64,000 bases of DNA from Acipenser ruthenus (GCF_902713425.1 NC_081198.1:22675188-22739187), one strand, 5' to 3'. Shown: positions 32,576 through 45,269, counted from the stretch's first letter. Numbers and translations: made by a program. The notes: generated by a model from the letters alone, not told the origin.

Positions 32576-33308
32576 CCTTCAGCTGGCTCCTCCGATTGGG
32601 GTGGGAGAAGCCTCTGGACGTCCGGGTTGTCTCTCTCTACGGAAAAGAAACAACGTAAGCAGCAAATCTGGGCAGTTGAAGGAACTATTACTTTAGTCCC
32701 TGAGGAGATGGTCGCCTCGCAAGAGGGACCCCCTCCCCAGGTGAACGGTGTCCTTCCCTGGCAGAGTAGGGGGCGCTGCTTGGCACCGAGACCACGTAGG
32801 AAGAATCGTGGCTGTGACGCCTCCTCGGGGTCCGGGGCCGCCCTCTGCTCCTCCCAGATGGCGCCCTCTGCTGGGCGCCTGCTGCTCTCTCGGTCTGGAT
32901 CTCGATTACAATCAAGGGCTGGGGATGAGGTCATCTAGGTCATCAAAGGGTCCTCAAAGGTCGTCTGGATGGTAGGTCCTCCTTCTCTCTAACTCCAGGA
33001 ACGTCTGGAAAAGCCGGAACCGCCTGAAAAAGAAAAAAACTGGAACCGCCTGAAAAAGAAAAAACTGCTCTCAACAGTCAACAAAATCTTGAAAGACCCT
33101 CGGCCTGGATTGGGCAAGCCAAAACCAGACTGAGCATTAGTCTTCCAAAAAGTTGCCGAGCTGAAGAAAGCCAGTCAAAAATAAAAAAAATTCTGTTCCT
33201 CCTCACCCGAACAAACCTCTCACAGACCCTCGGAGGGAGCGGGCAATGCCACTACCCTCTAAGCCTTAGTCTTAGAAAGATTTATTCGAACTGAAGAGAA
33301 GCCAGAGT
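32576..33308 (-). other. G-type 5' UTR with two internal tandem repeats (G4)
   Basis: This 733-nt GC-rich leader is shared by G1, G2 and G5, in part by G6, and by the visible part of G7. Two copies of a 25-26 bp unit (GGAACCGCCTGAAAAAGAAA core) lie at 33016-33066. Two diverged copies of an about 82-bp unit lie at 33094-33174 and 33224-33305; both begin AGACCCTCGG, contain CATTAGTCTT or CCTTAGTCTT, and end near GAAGCCAG. It may carry the element's own promoter, as repeated 5' UTR monomers do in some L1s; this is inference. Confidence 0.7.
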
Positions 33309-33624
33309 ATATGGCTGGCTAAGAAGGACCTGGCATAGGGACATGTTCCACCACACTTGTCTGGTTAGCTGCATGCTCCCAGGAAACAAACTGCTGCTGT
33401 CTACATCATCACCACATGTGAATAAAAGAAAGAAAGAAAGCAAGAAAGAAAGAGAAAGAAATAGAGAAAGAAAGAAAGAGAGAAAGAAAGAAAGAGAGAA
33501 AGAAAAATAAAAGAAGTAAAACGGCGGGAAAACTTGCATCAACACTGGCACTCTCCCTCCAGCAGGGGTAGACAAAATGCTCACAGGAGAGATCCAGATC
33601 TGACTTTGACCAACGTTAGAGAAA
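33309..33624 (-). repeat. U2 cluster spacer, truncated (joined to G4)
   Basis: It starts at the GGCT repeat fused to the G4 5' end, then a microsatellite (about 33424-33508) and the 3' box of the next U2 (33599-33614). It lacks the U2 promoter. Nearly identical to 40516-40831. Confidence 0.88.
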
Positions 33625-33740
33625 GGTGTGCACCGTTCCCGGAGGTACTGCAATACCGGGCCGATGCGTGGAGTGGACGGAGCAAGCCCCTGTTCCATCT
33701 CCCGATTCCAAAAATCAATTTAATATATGGTCCCCTGATA
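33625..33740 (-). pseudogene. RNU2: U2 copy 10, 3' part (nt 74-189), interrupted by G5
   Basis: U2 nt 74-189 are unchanged, with Sm site and 3' stem-loops. The element 3' end joins through a TA overlap. There is no 5' half on the other side of G5. Confidence 0.93.
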
Positions 33741-34386
33741 CTCTTTTATTGAGATTTTACATTTTTTTACATTTACACCCATTCGTTTTTTTCATTCATT
33801 TTACATTTCTTTTAAAGATGACATTCATGCATACAGACATACATTTTGTTTTAAAAGCATTTAAAATACATTTAAAAACACCAAGACAATTGTGCTTTGT
33901 ACATGGTTAAAACAGACACAGATTAAAATCAACATGAAAAAAACCTGTGCTGTTTTAAAAGTGACTGGAAAAAAAGAACCATCTATAAAAAACCAGTGCT
34001 TGTGAGGGCCGGGGAGTGCTCTCTAAAAGGTTCAAAAGTGAACATAAAACTAGATCTAAAACAGGGACAGGGGAAAAGGGACAGTGTATAAAACAGTGAC
34101 TTAAAATTCTAAAATTTTAAAACACTTAAAATGTAACTTTTAATAGTTTACATTAAAAATCTTAAAGATACATAAAACAAAACAAAACAAAATCAAATAA
34201 AACATTCAACGTAAATCAAATAAAAGTCCATAAAACTGAAACAAAAGACTACATAAAACCAGGGCACCGTTGAAAAACGGTCATGCCAGCTAAAAAGGGC
34301 GGAATGCTGGCATGACAAAATAAATAAAAGGCTTAGCGGTGCCCCGTAGTCCCGCTCCTAGGAGCTAGCGGTTCCAGTTTTTTCCT

Positions 34387-37300
34387 TTATTCCATCTTCA
34401 CGTCCTGAAGTCCGGCGATCCTCCACTCCGCGCAGGCCTTGTCCTTCCCGAGGGTCCGGATGTCCAGAATTACAAAGTCCTTGATAAGAGTTTGTGCCCT
34501 TCTGGTCGTGGTGATAGTGTCTAGCTCCTGCTTGTGATAGACACAGACGTTACGGCCCTCCCACAGGATCTGCTTGACAACATTGATGACACGCCAAACG
34601 CACTTAGCTGTGCTGGTAGTGATTCCTCCCGCAGGCCCATAGAGCACAGTCTCAGCGGTCATCTTGGCCGTGTCAGCAAACCTGTTTAGGAAGACAGAGA
34701 CAGAGAGCCAGACACTGCCAGCCACATCACACTCCCAGAAGATATGGGCTGGTGTTTCTCTCTTGCGGCACTTTGCATAGGGGCATGTTTCTACTTGGGC
34801 TAGTCCCCTCCTGAACATGAACGCTCGAGTGGGGAGTGCACTGTGGACGGTGTTCCATGCTATATCCTTCTGGACATTACTGAGGCAGCTGTGAGACACA
34901 TTCTCCCAGATTTTTTGGCTTTGGGTGAGGGAGAAAGTAGCTACTTTTTCAATTTCCTGGGAACCGGCAAGATATTTAGTTACAGCCTTGTATTCCCAGG
35001 AGGCCAATTTTGCTTTATCTAAGCCCAATTTATATATAGTGTCCCTTAAGGTTCTATAATACAATGGGGGGTCCCAGGAGTACGGCACGGTGTTATCAAT
35101 AGTGCAGAGGCCCAAGGCCCTGAGACAGGTGGCAAAATAGAAACGATTCATGTAACATACCTTCCTGTCCAGGGCCTGGATGTTCTGGATAGTTTGCGTG
35201 AGCCCCTGCACTCGGGTGAGCTGCACAACGTCCGGGACCCCCTTACCTCCCTTCTTGTCGGCTTTACTCAGGGTGGCTCGCTTTACCCTCTCCATCTTGC
35301 TGCCCCAGATAAAGCGGTGGATAATGCGGTCCACCACTTTTTTGGTGGTCCTGTCTGGGGGAAAGATTTTTCCTACATAAGAGAGGATGGGGAACAGTAT
35401 AGACTTGGTTATTAATACTCTACCCGTCATTGTTAAGGATCTTGTGCTCCATCCGCCAATCTTTTTACGGACCTGGTTAATGGCCGCCGTCCAGCTCTGG
35501 CCCCCGAGCTATTGTTCTCGAAAATGAGGCCCAGAATCTTGATTTTGTATTTTTTGACAGGGTACATGTCCGACAGTTCCCTATCTACCTGCCAATTTTT
35601 AGACACGTAGACTTCGCTCTTGGACTTATTAATCACTGCCCCGGTCGCCGTGCAGTACTTCTCAAGGATATTACTAATCCGAGGTACCGACGATGTGTTG
35701 GTGCAAATGAGTGACACATCGTCCATATATGCTGTTGTTTTGACCTGGACCCCGTTGGATCCAGGCAGCTCGAAACCAGTTATATTGGTATCCCTACGAA
35801 TTGCCTGCAGGAGGGGTTCAATGCACACGACATATAGCAGTGGGGATAGTGGGCAACCCTGTCTGACCCCTGACTGGATAGATATTTTACCAGTCAGGTG
35901 TCTGTTCACCAAGACTCGGGTACTAATATTTGTATAGATGGTTTTAACCCACCCCCTAAGTCCAGGAGCGAATTTCATCTGGTCCATCACTTTGTACATA
36001 TATTCATGGCTTACCCTATCGAACGCCTTCTCCTGGTCAAGGTTGAACAGGCAGAGGGGATGGTTCCGTTCTCTAGAATAAGCCAGAATGTCCCTTGTTA
36101 ACATTAAAATATCCGTGATGGACCTCCCTGGGACGCCACAAGCCTGGTCGGGGCCAATGACCAAAGGGAGGTGTACTTGTAGCCGGAGCATCAGAGCTTT
36201 GGCTAGTATCTTGTAATCCACGCAAAGGAGGCTGATTGGGCGCAATTCCGTAGATCTTTAACTTCCCCTTTCTTATGAAGGAGAGGTATTACACTCTCCC
36301 GCATAGAAGGGCCCAACCGCTTCTCCCTGTATACCGCTCTGTAGACCTCCGCTAAATGGACTTTTAGCGTGTCCCAAAAAAGATGGTAATACTCACCCGG
36401 GATGCCATCTGGACCTGGCGTCTTACCGGTGTTCATGGTCTTAACCGCCTGGGTGAGCTCCTCCAGCGTGAGTTCTGGGTCCTTCTCCTCCTCCTCCTCC
36501 TCGTCCCGCACTGAGTCAGGCTCCAACTGGCTCAGGAACCACTCTATCAGGGTGTCATCTGTAGCTTTGATGTTATACAGGTCCCTATAGAAGTTCTCTA
36601 CCACTTTTTTCACTCCCTCACTATCCTCTACTATCCTCCCCCTGCTGTCGAGCATGGAGGACATCAAGTGCCGCTTCTCCCTCGTTTTCTGGAAGAAGAA
36701 GCGAGTACACTTTTCGTCTTCCTCCATTTTTTGCACCTTTGCATTGTGCATGACCTTTCGTTGTTCCTCCCTACAAAGCACTGAAAGATCTAGCTTGGTC
36801 TGGGCTATCTCGTCGCTTACAGGGAACCCCCGAAGCTGAAGCAGGCTCAGACGCTGGAGGGCAGCATTCAGGTGTTTATATTTGGCCCTCCTTTCTTTTG
36901 CTTTCCTCTTGCCTGCTGCTATGAAATAACCCTTAGTTCTGATTTTGACCATCTCCCACCACTCTATAGGGGAGTTGAATAGGTCACGCAAAGTGGTCCA
37001 CTCAACAAGCCTGCTCTTATAGGCTGCAGCTATGGAGGGGTCATCGAGTAAGGAGGTGTTTAATTTCCAGACCCCTGACCCCATCTGGGAGGTCTGAGGG
37101 ACCTGCAATGTTACCTGCAGGAGCCTATGGTCAGAGAAGAAGACGGCCTGGGTGTCTACTGCCGTCTTCGTAAGGGAGCTGGTATGCAGGACGACATCTA
37201 TACGGGAGAAGGAGGTCCCAGATGAGCTCACCCAGGTAAAGGGAGGCACCAGGTCCTTACCTGCATCACACAGGGAGAAATCAGATATTACGGAGGACAC

Positions 37301-37831
37301 AACTCTACTAGAGCGGTCGTTGCGTGGCCTGCTCCGGTCTACGTCCCTCAGAGCACAATTGAAGTCACCTGACACGATGACGGGTACGTTCCCCAGCAGG
37401 AGTGGACGCAGCTGTGGAAAAAATTGAACTCTTTCGTTTTGGTTAGTGGGTGCGTAGACATTGACCAGTCTGAGGGGAGTGTTGTTGTATGTCACATCCA
37501 CGCTCAGAATTCTACCAGGTTCTACCTCCCTGCTGCTGCGGGAGGTAATAAATGGGTTTTTAAACAGGATACCTACTCCGTCGGCTCTGGCTATGTTGGA
37601 GCCCGACCAGAAGGAGTCCCCCAGGGTCCAACTCTCCTTCAGGTCCCTATAATCAGGGCTCGACGAAATACCACACTCCTGCAGAAAGATGAGATCTGCT
37701 TTCAAGTTAGCTAGATAGTTTAGTACATCAAATCTTTTTTGTGTCTCCCTGATGCTCCTGACATTAACAGACACACATATCAGGGCCATCAGGGTAGCTA
37801 ACAAGAAAAGGAGTCGCTGCGTCCACCCCAT
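34387..37831 (-). pseudogene. G5 ORF2: APE endonuclease / reverse transcriptase, two frameshifts
   Basis: Endonuclease and early reverse transcriptase are open from 37831 to about 36245. A one-base loss near 36242 (GGGCGCAATT for GGGCGCCAATT) shifts the frame in the NWRPISLL block. A second one-base loss near 35500 (CTCTGGCCCCC) shifts it again, after YMDD. The last 347 codons run to 34387. Both losses are also present in G6, so they predate the duplication. Confidence 0.9.
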
Positions 37832-38003
37832 AGCGACTATGATTGGGAGGTTGGGACACTCTTCCTACTCTTAGCTCTACGCTTGCTTCGAGGGGGCTTG
37901 GGCTTATTTGCAACTCCCATCACCCCTGAGAAGGTACTCACTGCTGCCTCGTCCAAGAAGGCACCGTCTTTATATGCACAGTACGTGGAGTTGTTTGGGC
38001 TAT

Positions 38004-39782
38004 TCAACTCCCCACAAGGTAAGTCTGGTGGAACTTGCTCAGGGCCCCTCGGAACGTGTGGGTCAGCTTTGTCCTGGGGGGGGTTATGACAGACAGCATT
38101 CTTTGGCTGTTACCGTCTGCTGAATTGGAGCTGTTAGCAGACTTCTGGCTTACCGCGTCCAGGGGTATTCCCATGTCCTCCAGTGCTGTATCTAGGAGGA
38201 CCTCTAGGGGGCCCCTGGTTTTGCCCATACAAGGGAGGGGGTCAAGGATGCTTTGAAGGGAGGCCCTTCGCTTGAAGAGGGTCATTGCTACCGAGGTACT
38301 GCTGGTCAGGGAAGGTGTTGACCCCGACCTCTCCCTCGGTGCATTAGTGAACACCTCTTCTGCGAGGTGTGCTAGGGTTTGTGCCAACGACTGGGAAGGC
38401 TGGCTGGGGATGCCCTGGCTGGCTGCTACCTGCCCACTAGGCGGCAGTGTAGCCGTCCCACTCGCCTCCGTCTCTGCCTGCGAGGGCAAGACTGGGGACT
38501 TTGTGTGGACATTATCTGGTTTTGGATCTATGGGGGCCACCTGCAACTTGCTGTCTTTGATCTTGATCTTCTTTCTTTTCCCCCCCTCGTCTCTACCCTT
38601 TCTTTTCCCCACCCTCTGCTGGTTCTTCACTCCCTTCCCCTCCTTCTCACTCTCACTTTCACTGTCGCTTTCGCTTTCCTCCCCCACGGACTCAATCCTT
38701 ATGGCGTCATAACGAGAGCCGAGGGGGAGTGCTGGCGCTGAGAGGGCCCTACTCAGGGGGGGGCCGCTGCTGGGTCCGGGCTCCCTCCCTGCCTCGTGTT
38801 CTGTATCAGAGGAGCTACTGGAGGAGCTAGTGGAGTAGCTGTTGTACTCTCTCTCTGGGCTGGGGGAAGGGGTCCTCGTAAAACGGGACATGTCTCGGGC
38901 GCGGGGGAGTGAGGGGGGTGCTGGTGATGATGGTGGTGCTGGAGTCTGGGTTTTGGATACTGTTGGTGGTGATGTGGACTGATCTTTGTTACTTGCTCCC
39001 TCTTCCTGCTCAGGCCTAGGCTTGTTCGTATTTGCCTTGCTGGCTCTGGCCATGTTGGCATAGGAAGAGGGGCAGTCCTTAAACAGGTGCCCCTTCTTTC
39101 CACACAAATTGCACTGCCTCTCTTCTCTGCAGTGGCTGGTCTCGTGGGGGGCGCCGCAGTTCCTGCACTTGACTACAGTACATGCGGCCGCCAGGTGTCC
39201 TAATTCCCCACATTTCCTGCAGAGTTTTGGCATCCCATTATAGAATACCAGCCCTCTGTTGGGCCCTAACACTATGGAGTTTGGAATGTGGCAGACGCCT
39301 CCAATGCCCGATGGATCGACATTGAGGCGTACCAGCCACTTTCTGGCTCCTGTCCAAACCCCATCTTCGTCAGTAATTTTCCTCCCTTCTGATGACACCC
39401 TCCCATAGCGGTTAAGCCATGTTGTAATATCATAGTCGCTAACAGCCTCATTGAAAAATTGGACAGTAACAACTTTCATTTCTCTGTCTGTCAGTGCATC
39501 CACACAAAATTCTTTGTATGGAGCGAGATATTTATTCTCCCCCCAAAAGGACCACATTTCTTGTAACTTTTGGGGGTTCCTAAAACTGACCTCAAACACT
39601 TCCTTAAGCCCTGGCAATTTCACCAAACAATTCAAGTCAGAAGGGGAAAAACCCATACCCCTCTGAAGAATGGTCCGGCTGAACTCCAGTCTCGTCAGTC
39701 CTGGTTCCGTTTCCTCTTGCTGGGTCCTTGTGAAGCGCACCGCATTGTGCCTCCTAGTCTCCTGGGTTGGCCGGAACGCCAT
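38004..39782 (-). CDS. G5 ORF1: RRM-like plus triple-CCHC RNA-binding protein, intact
   Basis: The 592-residue frame is identical to the G4 ORF1 except for one change (RPRDM to RARDM). The three CCHC knuckles, Ser-rich, acidic and basic segments are all present. Like G4 it has eight G in the run near the 3' end, giving the longer C-terminus ending in TYLVGS. It lies 172 bp upstream of the broken ORF2. Confidence 0.9.
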   Translation of the reverse strand: MAFRPTQETRRHNAVRFTRTQQEETEPGLTRLEFSRTILQRGMGFSPSDLNCLVKLPGLKEVFEVSFRNPQKLQEMWSFWGENKYLAPYKEFCVDALTDREMKVVTVQFFNEAVSDYDITTWLNRYGRVSSEGRKITDEDGVWTGARKWLVRLNVDPSGIGGVCHIPNSIVLGPNRGLVFYNGMPKLCRKCGELGHLAAACTVVKCRNCGAPHETSHCREERQCNLCGKKGHLFKDCPSSYANMARASKANTNKPRPEQEEGASNKDQSTSPPTVSKTQTPAPPSSPAPPSLPRARDMSRFTRTPSPSPEREYNSYSTSSSSSSSDTEHEAGREPGPSSGPPLSRALSAPALPLGSRYDAIRIESVGEESESDSESESEKEGKGVKNQQRVGKRKGRDEGGKRKKIKIKDSKLQVAPIDPKPDNVHTKSPVLPSQAETEASGTATLPPSGQVAASQGIPSQPSQSLAQTLAHLAEEVFTNAPRERSGSTPSLTSSTSVAMTLFKRRASLQSILDPLPCMGKTRGPLEVLLDTALEDMGIPLDAVSQKSANSSNSADGNSQRMLSVITPPRTKLTHTFRGALSKFHQTYLVGS

Positions 39783-40515
39783 CCTTCAGCTGGCTCCTCC
39801 GATTGGGGTGGGAGAAGCCTCTGGACGTCCGGGTTGTCTCTCTCTACGGAAAAGAAACAACGTAAGCAGCAAATCTGGGCAGTTGAAGGAACTATTACTT
39901 TAGTCCCTGAGGAGATGGTCGCCTCGCAAGAGGGACCCCCTCCCCAGGTGAACGGTGTCCTTCCCTGGCAGAGTAGGGGGCGCTGCTTGGCACCGAGACC
40001 ACGTAGGAAGAATCGTGGCTGTGACGCCTCCTCGGGGTCCGGGGCCGCCCTCTGCTCCTCCCAGATGGCGCCCTCTGCTGGGCGCCTGCTGCTCTCTCGG
40101 TCTGGATCTCGATTACAATCAAGGGCTGGGGATGAGGTCATCTAGGTCATCAAAGGGTCCTCAAAGGTCGTCTGGATGGTAGGTCCTCCTTCTCTCTAAC
40201 TCCAGGAACGTCTGGAAAAGCCGGAACCGCCTGAAAAAGAAAAAAACTGGAACCGCCTGAAAAAGAAAAAACTGCTCTCAACAGTCAACAAAATCTTGAA
40301 AGACCCTCGGCCTGGATTGGGCAAGCCAAAACCAGACTGAGCATTAGTCTTCCAAAAAGTTGCCGAGCTGAAGAAAGCCAGTCAAAAATAAAAAAAATTC
40401 TGTTCCTCCTCACCCGAACAAACCTCTCACAGACCCTCGGAGGGAGCGGGCAATGCCACTACCCTCTAAGCCTTAGTCTTAGAAAGATTTATTCGAACTG
40501 AAGAGAAGCCAGAGT

Positions 40516-40831
40516 ATATGGCTGGCTAAGAAGGACCTGGCATAGGGACATGTTCCACCACACTTGTCTGGTTAGCTGCATGCTCCCAGGAAACAAACTG
40601 CTGCTGTCTACATCATCACCACATGTGAATAAAAGAAAGAAAGAAAGCAAGAAAGAAAGAGAAAGAAATAGAGAAAGAAAGAAAGAGAGAAAGAAAGAAA
40701 GAGAGAAAGAAAAATAAAAGAAGTAAAACGGCGGGAAAACTTGCATCAACACTGGCACTCTCCCTCCAGCAGGGGTAGACAAAATGCTCACAGGAGAGAT
40801 CCAGATCTGACTTTGACCAACGTTAGAGAAA
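40516..40831 (-). repeat. U2 cluster spacer, truncated (joined to G5)
   Basis: This is the duplicate of 33309-33624 at an offset of 7,207 bp: GGCT repeat fused to the element, microsatellite (about 40631-40715), 3' box (40806-40821), and no U2 promoter. Confidence 0.88.
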
Positions 40832-40947
40832 GGTGTGCACCGTTCCCGGAGGTACTGCAATACCGGGCCGATGCGTGGAGTGGACGGAGCAAGCCCCTGT
40901 TCCATCTCCCGATTCCAAAAATCAATTTAATATATGGTCCCCTGATA
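40832..40947 (-). pseudogene. RNU2: U2 copy 11, 3' part (nt 74-189), interrupted by G6
   Basis: This is the duplicate of copy 10, with the same retained U2 bases and the same element junction. Confidence 0.93.
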
Positions 40948-41593
40948 CTCTTTTATTGAGATTTTACATTTTTTTACATTTACACCCATTCGTTTTTTTC
41001 ATTCATTTTACATTTCTTTTAAAGATGACATTCATGCATACAGACATACATTTTGTTTTAAAAGCATTTAAAATACATTTAAAAACACCAAGACAATTGT
41101 GCTTTGTACATGGTTAAAACAGACACAGATTAAAATCAACATGAAAAAAACCTGTGCTGTTTTAAAAGTGACTGGAAAAAAAGAACCATCTATAAAAAAC
41201 CAGTGCTTGTGAGGGCCGGGGAGTGCTCTCTAAAAGGTTCAAAAGTGAACATAAAACTAGATCTAAAACAGGGACAGGGGAAAAGGGACAGTGTATAAAA
41301 CAGTGACTTAAAATTCTAAAATTTTAAAACACTTAAAATGTAACTTTTAATAGTTTACATTAAAAATCTTAAAGATACATAAAACAAAACAAAACAAAAT
41401 CAAATAAAACATTCAACGTAAATCAAATAAAAGTCCATAAAACTGAAACAAAAGACTACATAAAACCAGGGCACCGTTGAAAAACGGTCATGCCAGCTAA
41501 AAAGGGCGGAATGCTGGCATGACAAAATAAATAAAAGGCTTAGCGGTGCCCCGTAGTCCCGCTCCTAGGAGCTAGCGGTTCCAGTTTTTTCCT

Positions 41594-44500
41594 TTATTCC
41601 ATCTTCACGTCCTGAAGTCCGGCGATCCTCCACTCCGCGCAGGCCTTGTCCTTACCGAGGGTCCGGATGTCCAGAATTACAAAGTCCTTGATAAGAGTTT
41701 GTGCCCTTCTGGTCGTGGTGATAGTGTCTAGCTCCTGCTTGTGATAGACACAGACGTTACGGCCTTCCCACAGGATCTGCTTGACAACATTGATGACACG
41801 CCAAACGCACTTAGCTGTGCTGGTAGTGATTCCTCCCGCAGGCCCATAGAGCACAGTCTCAGCGGTCATCTTGGCCGTGTCAGCAAACCTGTTTAGGAAG
41901 ACAGAGACAGAGAGCCAGACACTGCCAGCCACATCACACTCCCAGAAGATATGGGCTGGTGTTTCTCTCTTGCGGCACTTTGCATAGGGGCATGTTTCTA
42001 CTTGGGCTAGTCCCCTCCTGAACATGAACGCTCGAGTGGGGAGTGCACTGTGGACGGTGTTCCATGCTATATCCTTCTGGACATTACTGAGGCAGCTGTG
42101 AGACACATTCTCCCAGATTTTTTGGCTTTGGGTGAGGGAGAAAGTAGCTACTTTTTCAATTTCCTGGGAACCGGCAAGATATTTAGTTACAGCCTTGTAT
42201 TCCCAGGAGGCCAATTTTGCTTTATCTAAGCCCAATTTATATATAGTGTCCCTTAAGGTTCTATAATACAATGGGGGGTCCCAGGAGTACGGCACGGTGT
42301 TATCAATAGTGCAGAGGCCCAAGGCCCTGAGACAGGTGGCAAAATAGAAACGATTCATGTAACATACCTTCCTGTCCAGGGCCTGGATGTTCTGGATAGT
42401 TTGCGTGAGCCCCTGCACTCGGGTGAGCTGCACAACGTCCGGGACCCCCTTACCTCCCTTCTTGTCGGCTTTACTCAGGGTGGCTCGCTTTACCCTCTCC
42501 ATCTTGCTGCCCCAGATAAAGCGGTGGATAATGCGGTCCACCACTTTTTTGGTGGTCCTGTCTGGGGGAAAGATTTTTCCTACATAAGAGAGGATGGGGA
42601 ACAGTATAGACTTGGTTATTAATACTCTACCCGTCATTGTTAAGGATCTTGTGCTCCATCCGCCAATCTTTTTACGGACCTGGTTAATGGCCGCCGTCCA
42701 GCTCTGGCCCCCGAGCTATTGTTCTCGAAAATGAGGCCCAGAATCTTGATTTTGTATTTTTTGACAGGGTACATGTCCGACAGTTCCCTATCTACCTGCC
42801 AATTTTTAGACACGTAGACTTCGCTCTTGGACTTATTAATCACTGCCCCGGTCGCCGTGCAGTACTTCTCAAGGATATTACTAATCCGAGGTACCGACGA
42901 TGTGTTGGTGCAAATGAGTGACACATCGTCCATATATGCTGTTGTTTTGACCTGGACCCCGTTGGATCCAGGCAGCTCGAAACCAGTTATATTGGTATCC
43001 CTACGAATTGCCTGCAGGAGGGGTTCAATGCACACGACATATAGCAGTGGGGATAGTGGGCAACCCTGTCTGACCCCTGACTGGATAGATATTTTACCAG
43101 TCAGGTGTCTGTTCACCAAGACTCGGGTACTAATATTTGTATAGATGGTTTTAACCCACCCCCTAAGTCCAGGAGCGAATTTCATCTGGTCCATCACTTT
43201 GTACATATATTCATGGCTTACCCTATCGAACGCCTTCTCCTGGTCAAGGTTGAACAGGCAGAGGGGATGGTTCCGTTCTCTAGAATAAGCCAGAATGTCC
43301 CTTGTTAACATTAAAATATCCGTGATGGACCTCCCTGGGACGCCACAAGCCTGGTCGGGGCCAATGACCAAAGGGAGGTGTACTTGTAGCCGGAGCATCA
43401 GAGCTTTGGCTAGTATCTTGTAATCCACGCAAAGGAGGCTGATTGGGCGCAATTCCGTAGATCTTTAACTTCCCCTTTCTTATGAAGGAGAGGTATTACA
43501 CTCTCCCGCATAGAAGGGCCCAACCGCTTCTCCCTGTATACCGCTCTGTAGACCTCCGCTAAATGGACTTTTAGCGTGTCCCAAAAAAGATGGTAATACT
43601 CACCCGGGATGCCATCTGGACCTGGCGTCTTACCGGTGTTCATGGTCTTAACCGCCTGGGTGAGCTCCTCCAGCGTGAGTTCTGGGTCCTTCTCCTCCTC
43701 CTCCTCCTCGTCCCGCACTGAGTCAGGCTCCAACTGGCTCAGGAACCACTCTATCAGGGTGTCATCTGTAGCTTTGATGTTATACAGGTCCCTATAGAAG
43801 TTCTCTACCACTTTTTTCACTCCCTCACTATCCTCTACTATCCTCCCCCTGCTGTCGAGCATTGAGGACATCAAGTGCCGCTTCTCCCTCGTTTTCTGGA
43901 AGAAGAAGCGAGTACACTTTTCGTCTTCCTCCATTTTTTGCACTTTTGCATTGTGCATGACCTTTCGTTGTTCCTCCCTACAAAGCACTGAGAGATCTAG
44001 CTTGGTCTGGGCTATCTCGTCGCTTACAGGGAACCCCCGAAGCTGAAGCAGGCTCAGACGCTGGAGGGCAGCATTCAGGTGTTTATATTTGGCCCTCCTT
44101 TCTTTTGCTTTCCTCTTGCCTGCTGCTATGAAATAACCCTTAGTTCTGATTTTGACCATCTCCCACCACTCTATAGGGGAGTTGAATAGGTCACGCAAAG
44201 TGGTCCACTCAACAAGCCTGCTCTTATAGGCTGCAGCTATGGAGGGGTCATCGAGTAAGGAGGTGTTTAATTTCCAGACCCCTGACCCCATCTGGGAGGT
44301 CTGAGGGACCTGCAATGTTACCTGCAGGAGCCTATGGTCAGAGAAGAAGACGGCCTGGGTGTCTACTGCCGTCTTCGTAAGGGAGCTGGTATGCAGGACG
44401 ACATCTATACGGGAGAAGGAGGTCCCAGATGAGCTCACCCAGGTAAAGGGAGGCACCAGGTCCTTACCTGCATCACACAGGGAGAAATCAGATATTACGG

Positions 44501-45038
44501 AGGACACAACTCTACTAGAGCGGTCGTTGCGTGGCCTGCTCCGGTCTATGTCCCTCAGAGCACAATTGAAGTCACCTGACACGATGACGGGTACGTTCCC
44601 CAGCAGGAGTGGACGCAGCTGTGGAAAAAATTGAACTCTTTCGTTTTGGTTAGTGGGTGCGTAGACATTGACCAGTCTGAGGGGAGTGTTGTTGTATGTC
44701 ACATCCACGCTCAGAATTCTACCAGGTTCTACCTCCCTGCTGCTGCGGGAGGTAATAAATGGGTTTTTAAACAGGATACCTACTCCGTCGGCTCTGGCTA
44801 TGTTGGAGCCCGACCAGAAGGAGTCCCCCAAGGTCCAACTCTCCTTCAGGTCCCTATAATCAGGGCTCGACGAAATACCACACTCCTGCAGAAAGATGAG
44901 ATCTGCTTTCAAGTTAGCTAGATAGTTTAGTACATCAAATCTTTTTTGTGTCTCCCTGATGCTCCTGACATTAACAGACACACATATCAGGGCCATCAGG
45001 GTAGCTAACAAGAAAAGGAGTCGCTGCGTCCACCCCAT
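41594..45038 (-). pseudogene. G6 ORF2: APE endonuclease / reverse transcriptase, two frameshifts
   Basis: It carries the same two one-base losses as G5, near 43449 and 42707, and otherwise the full endonuclease, YMDD reverse transcriptase and C-terminal Cys/His cluster. It has its own substitutions between 43860 and 43990 and in the endonuclease (ALRDID for ALRDVD), where it resembles G2 or is unique. Confidence 0.9.
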
Positions 45039-45269
45039 AGCGACTATGATTGGGAGGTCGGGACACTCTTCCTACTCTTAGCTCTACGCTTGCTTCGAGG
45101 GGGCTTGGGCTTATTTGCAACTCCCATCACCCCTGAGAAGGTACTCACTGCTGCCTCGTCCAAGAAGGCACCGTCTTTGTATGCACAGTACGTGGAGTTG
45201 TTTGGGCTATTCAACTCCCCACAAGGTAAGTCTGGTGGAACTTGCTCAGGGCCCCTCGGAACGTGTGGG

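Larger units (their letters stand above)
26600..33308 (-). mobile_element. G4: G-type LINE with intact ORF1, ORF2 deleted in part
   Basis: Full-length structure: 5' UTR 32576-33308, ORF1 30797-32575, a 172-bp gap, ORF2 27252-30624 broken by a 71-bp deletion, and 3' UTR 26600-27251 with the hairpin. The 5' end runs into U2 spacer rather than U2, with the same scar as G1 and G5. The 5' half is nearly identical to G5, offset by 7,207 bp. Confidence 0.93.
33739..40515 (-). mobile_element. G5: G-type LINE, intact ORF1, two frameshifts in ORF2
   Basis: 3' UTR 33739-34386, ORF2 34387-37831, ORF1 38004-39782, 5' UTR 39783-40515. The 3' half shares its frameshifts and its U2 junction with G6. The 5' half shares its sequence and spacer scar with G4. 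It therefore looks like the chimeric middle copy made by unequal exchange, at one end of a 7,207-bp repeat. Confidence 0.92.
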
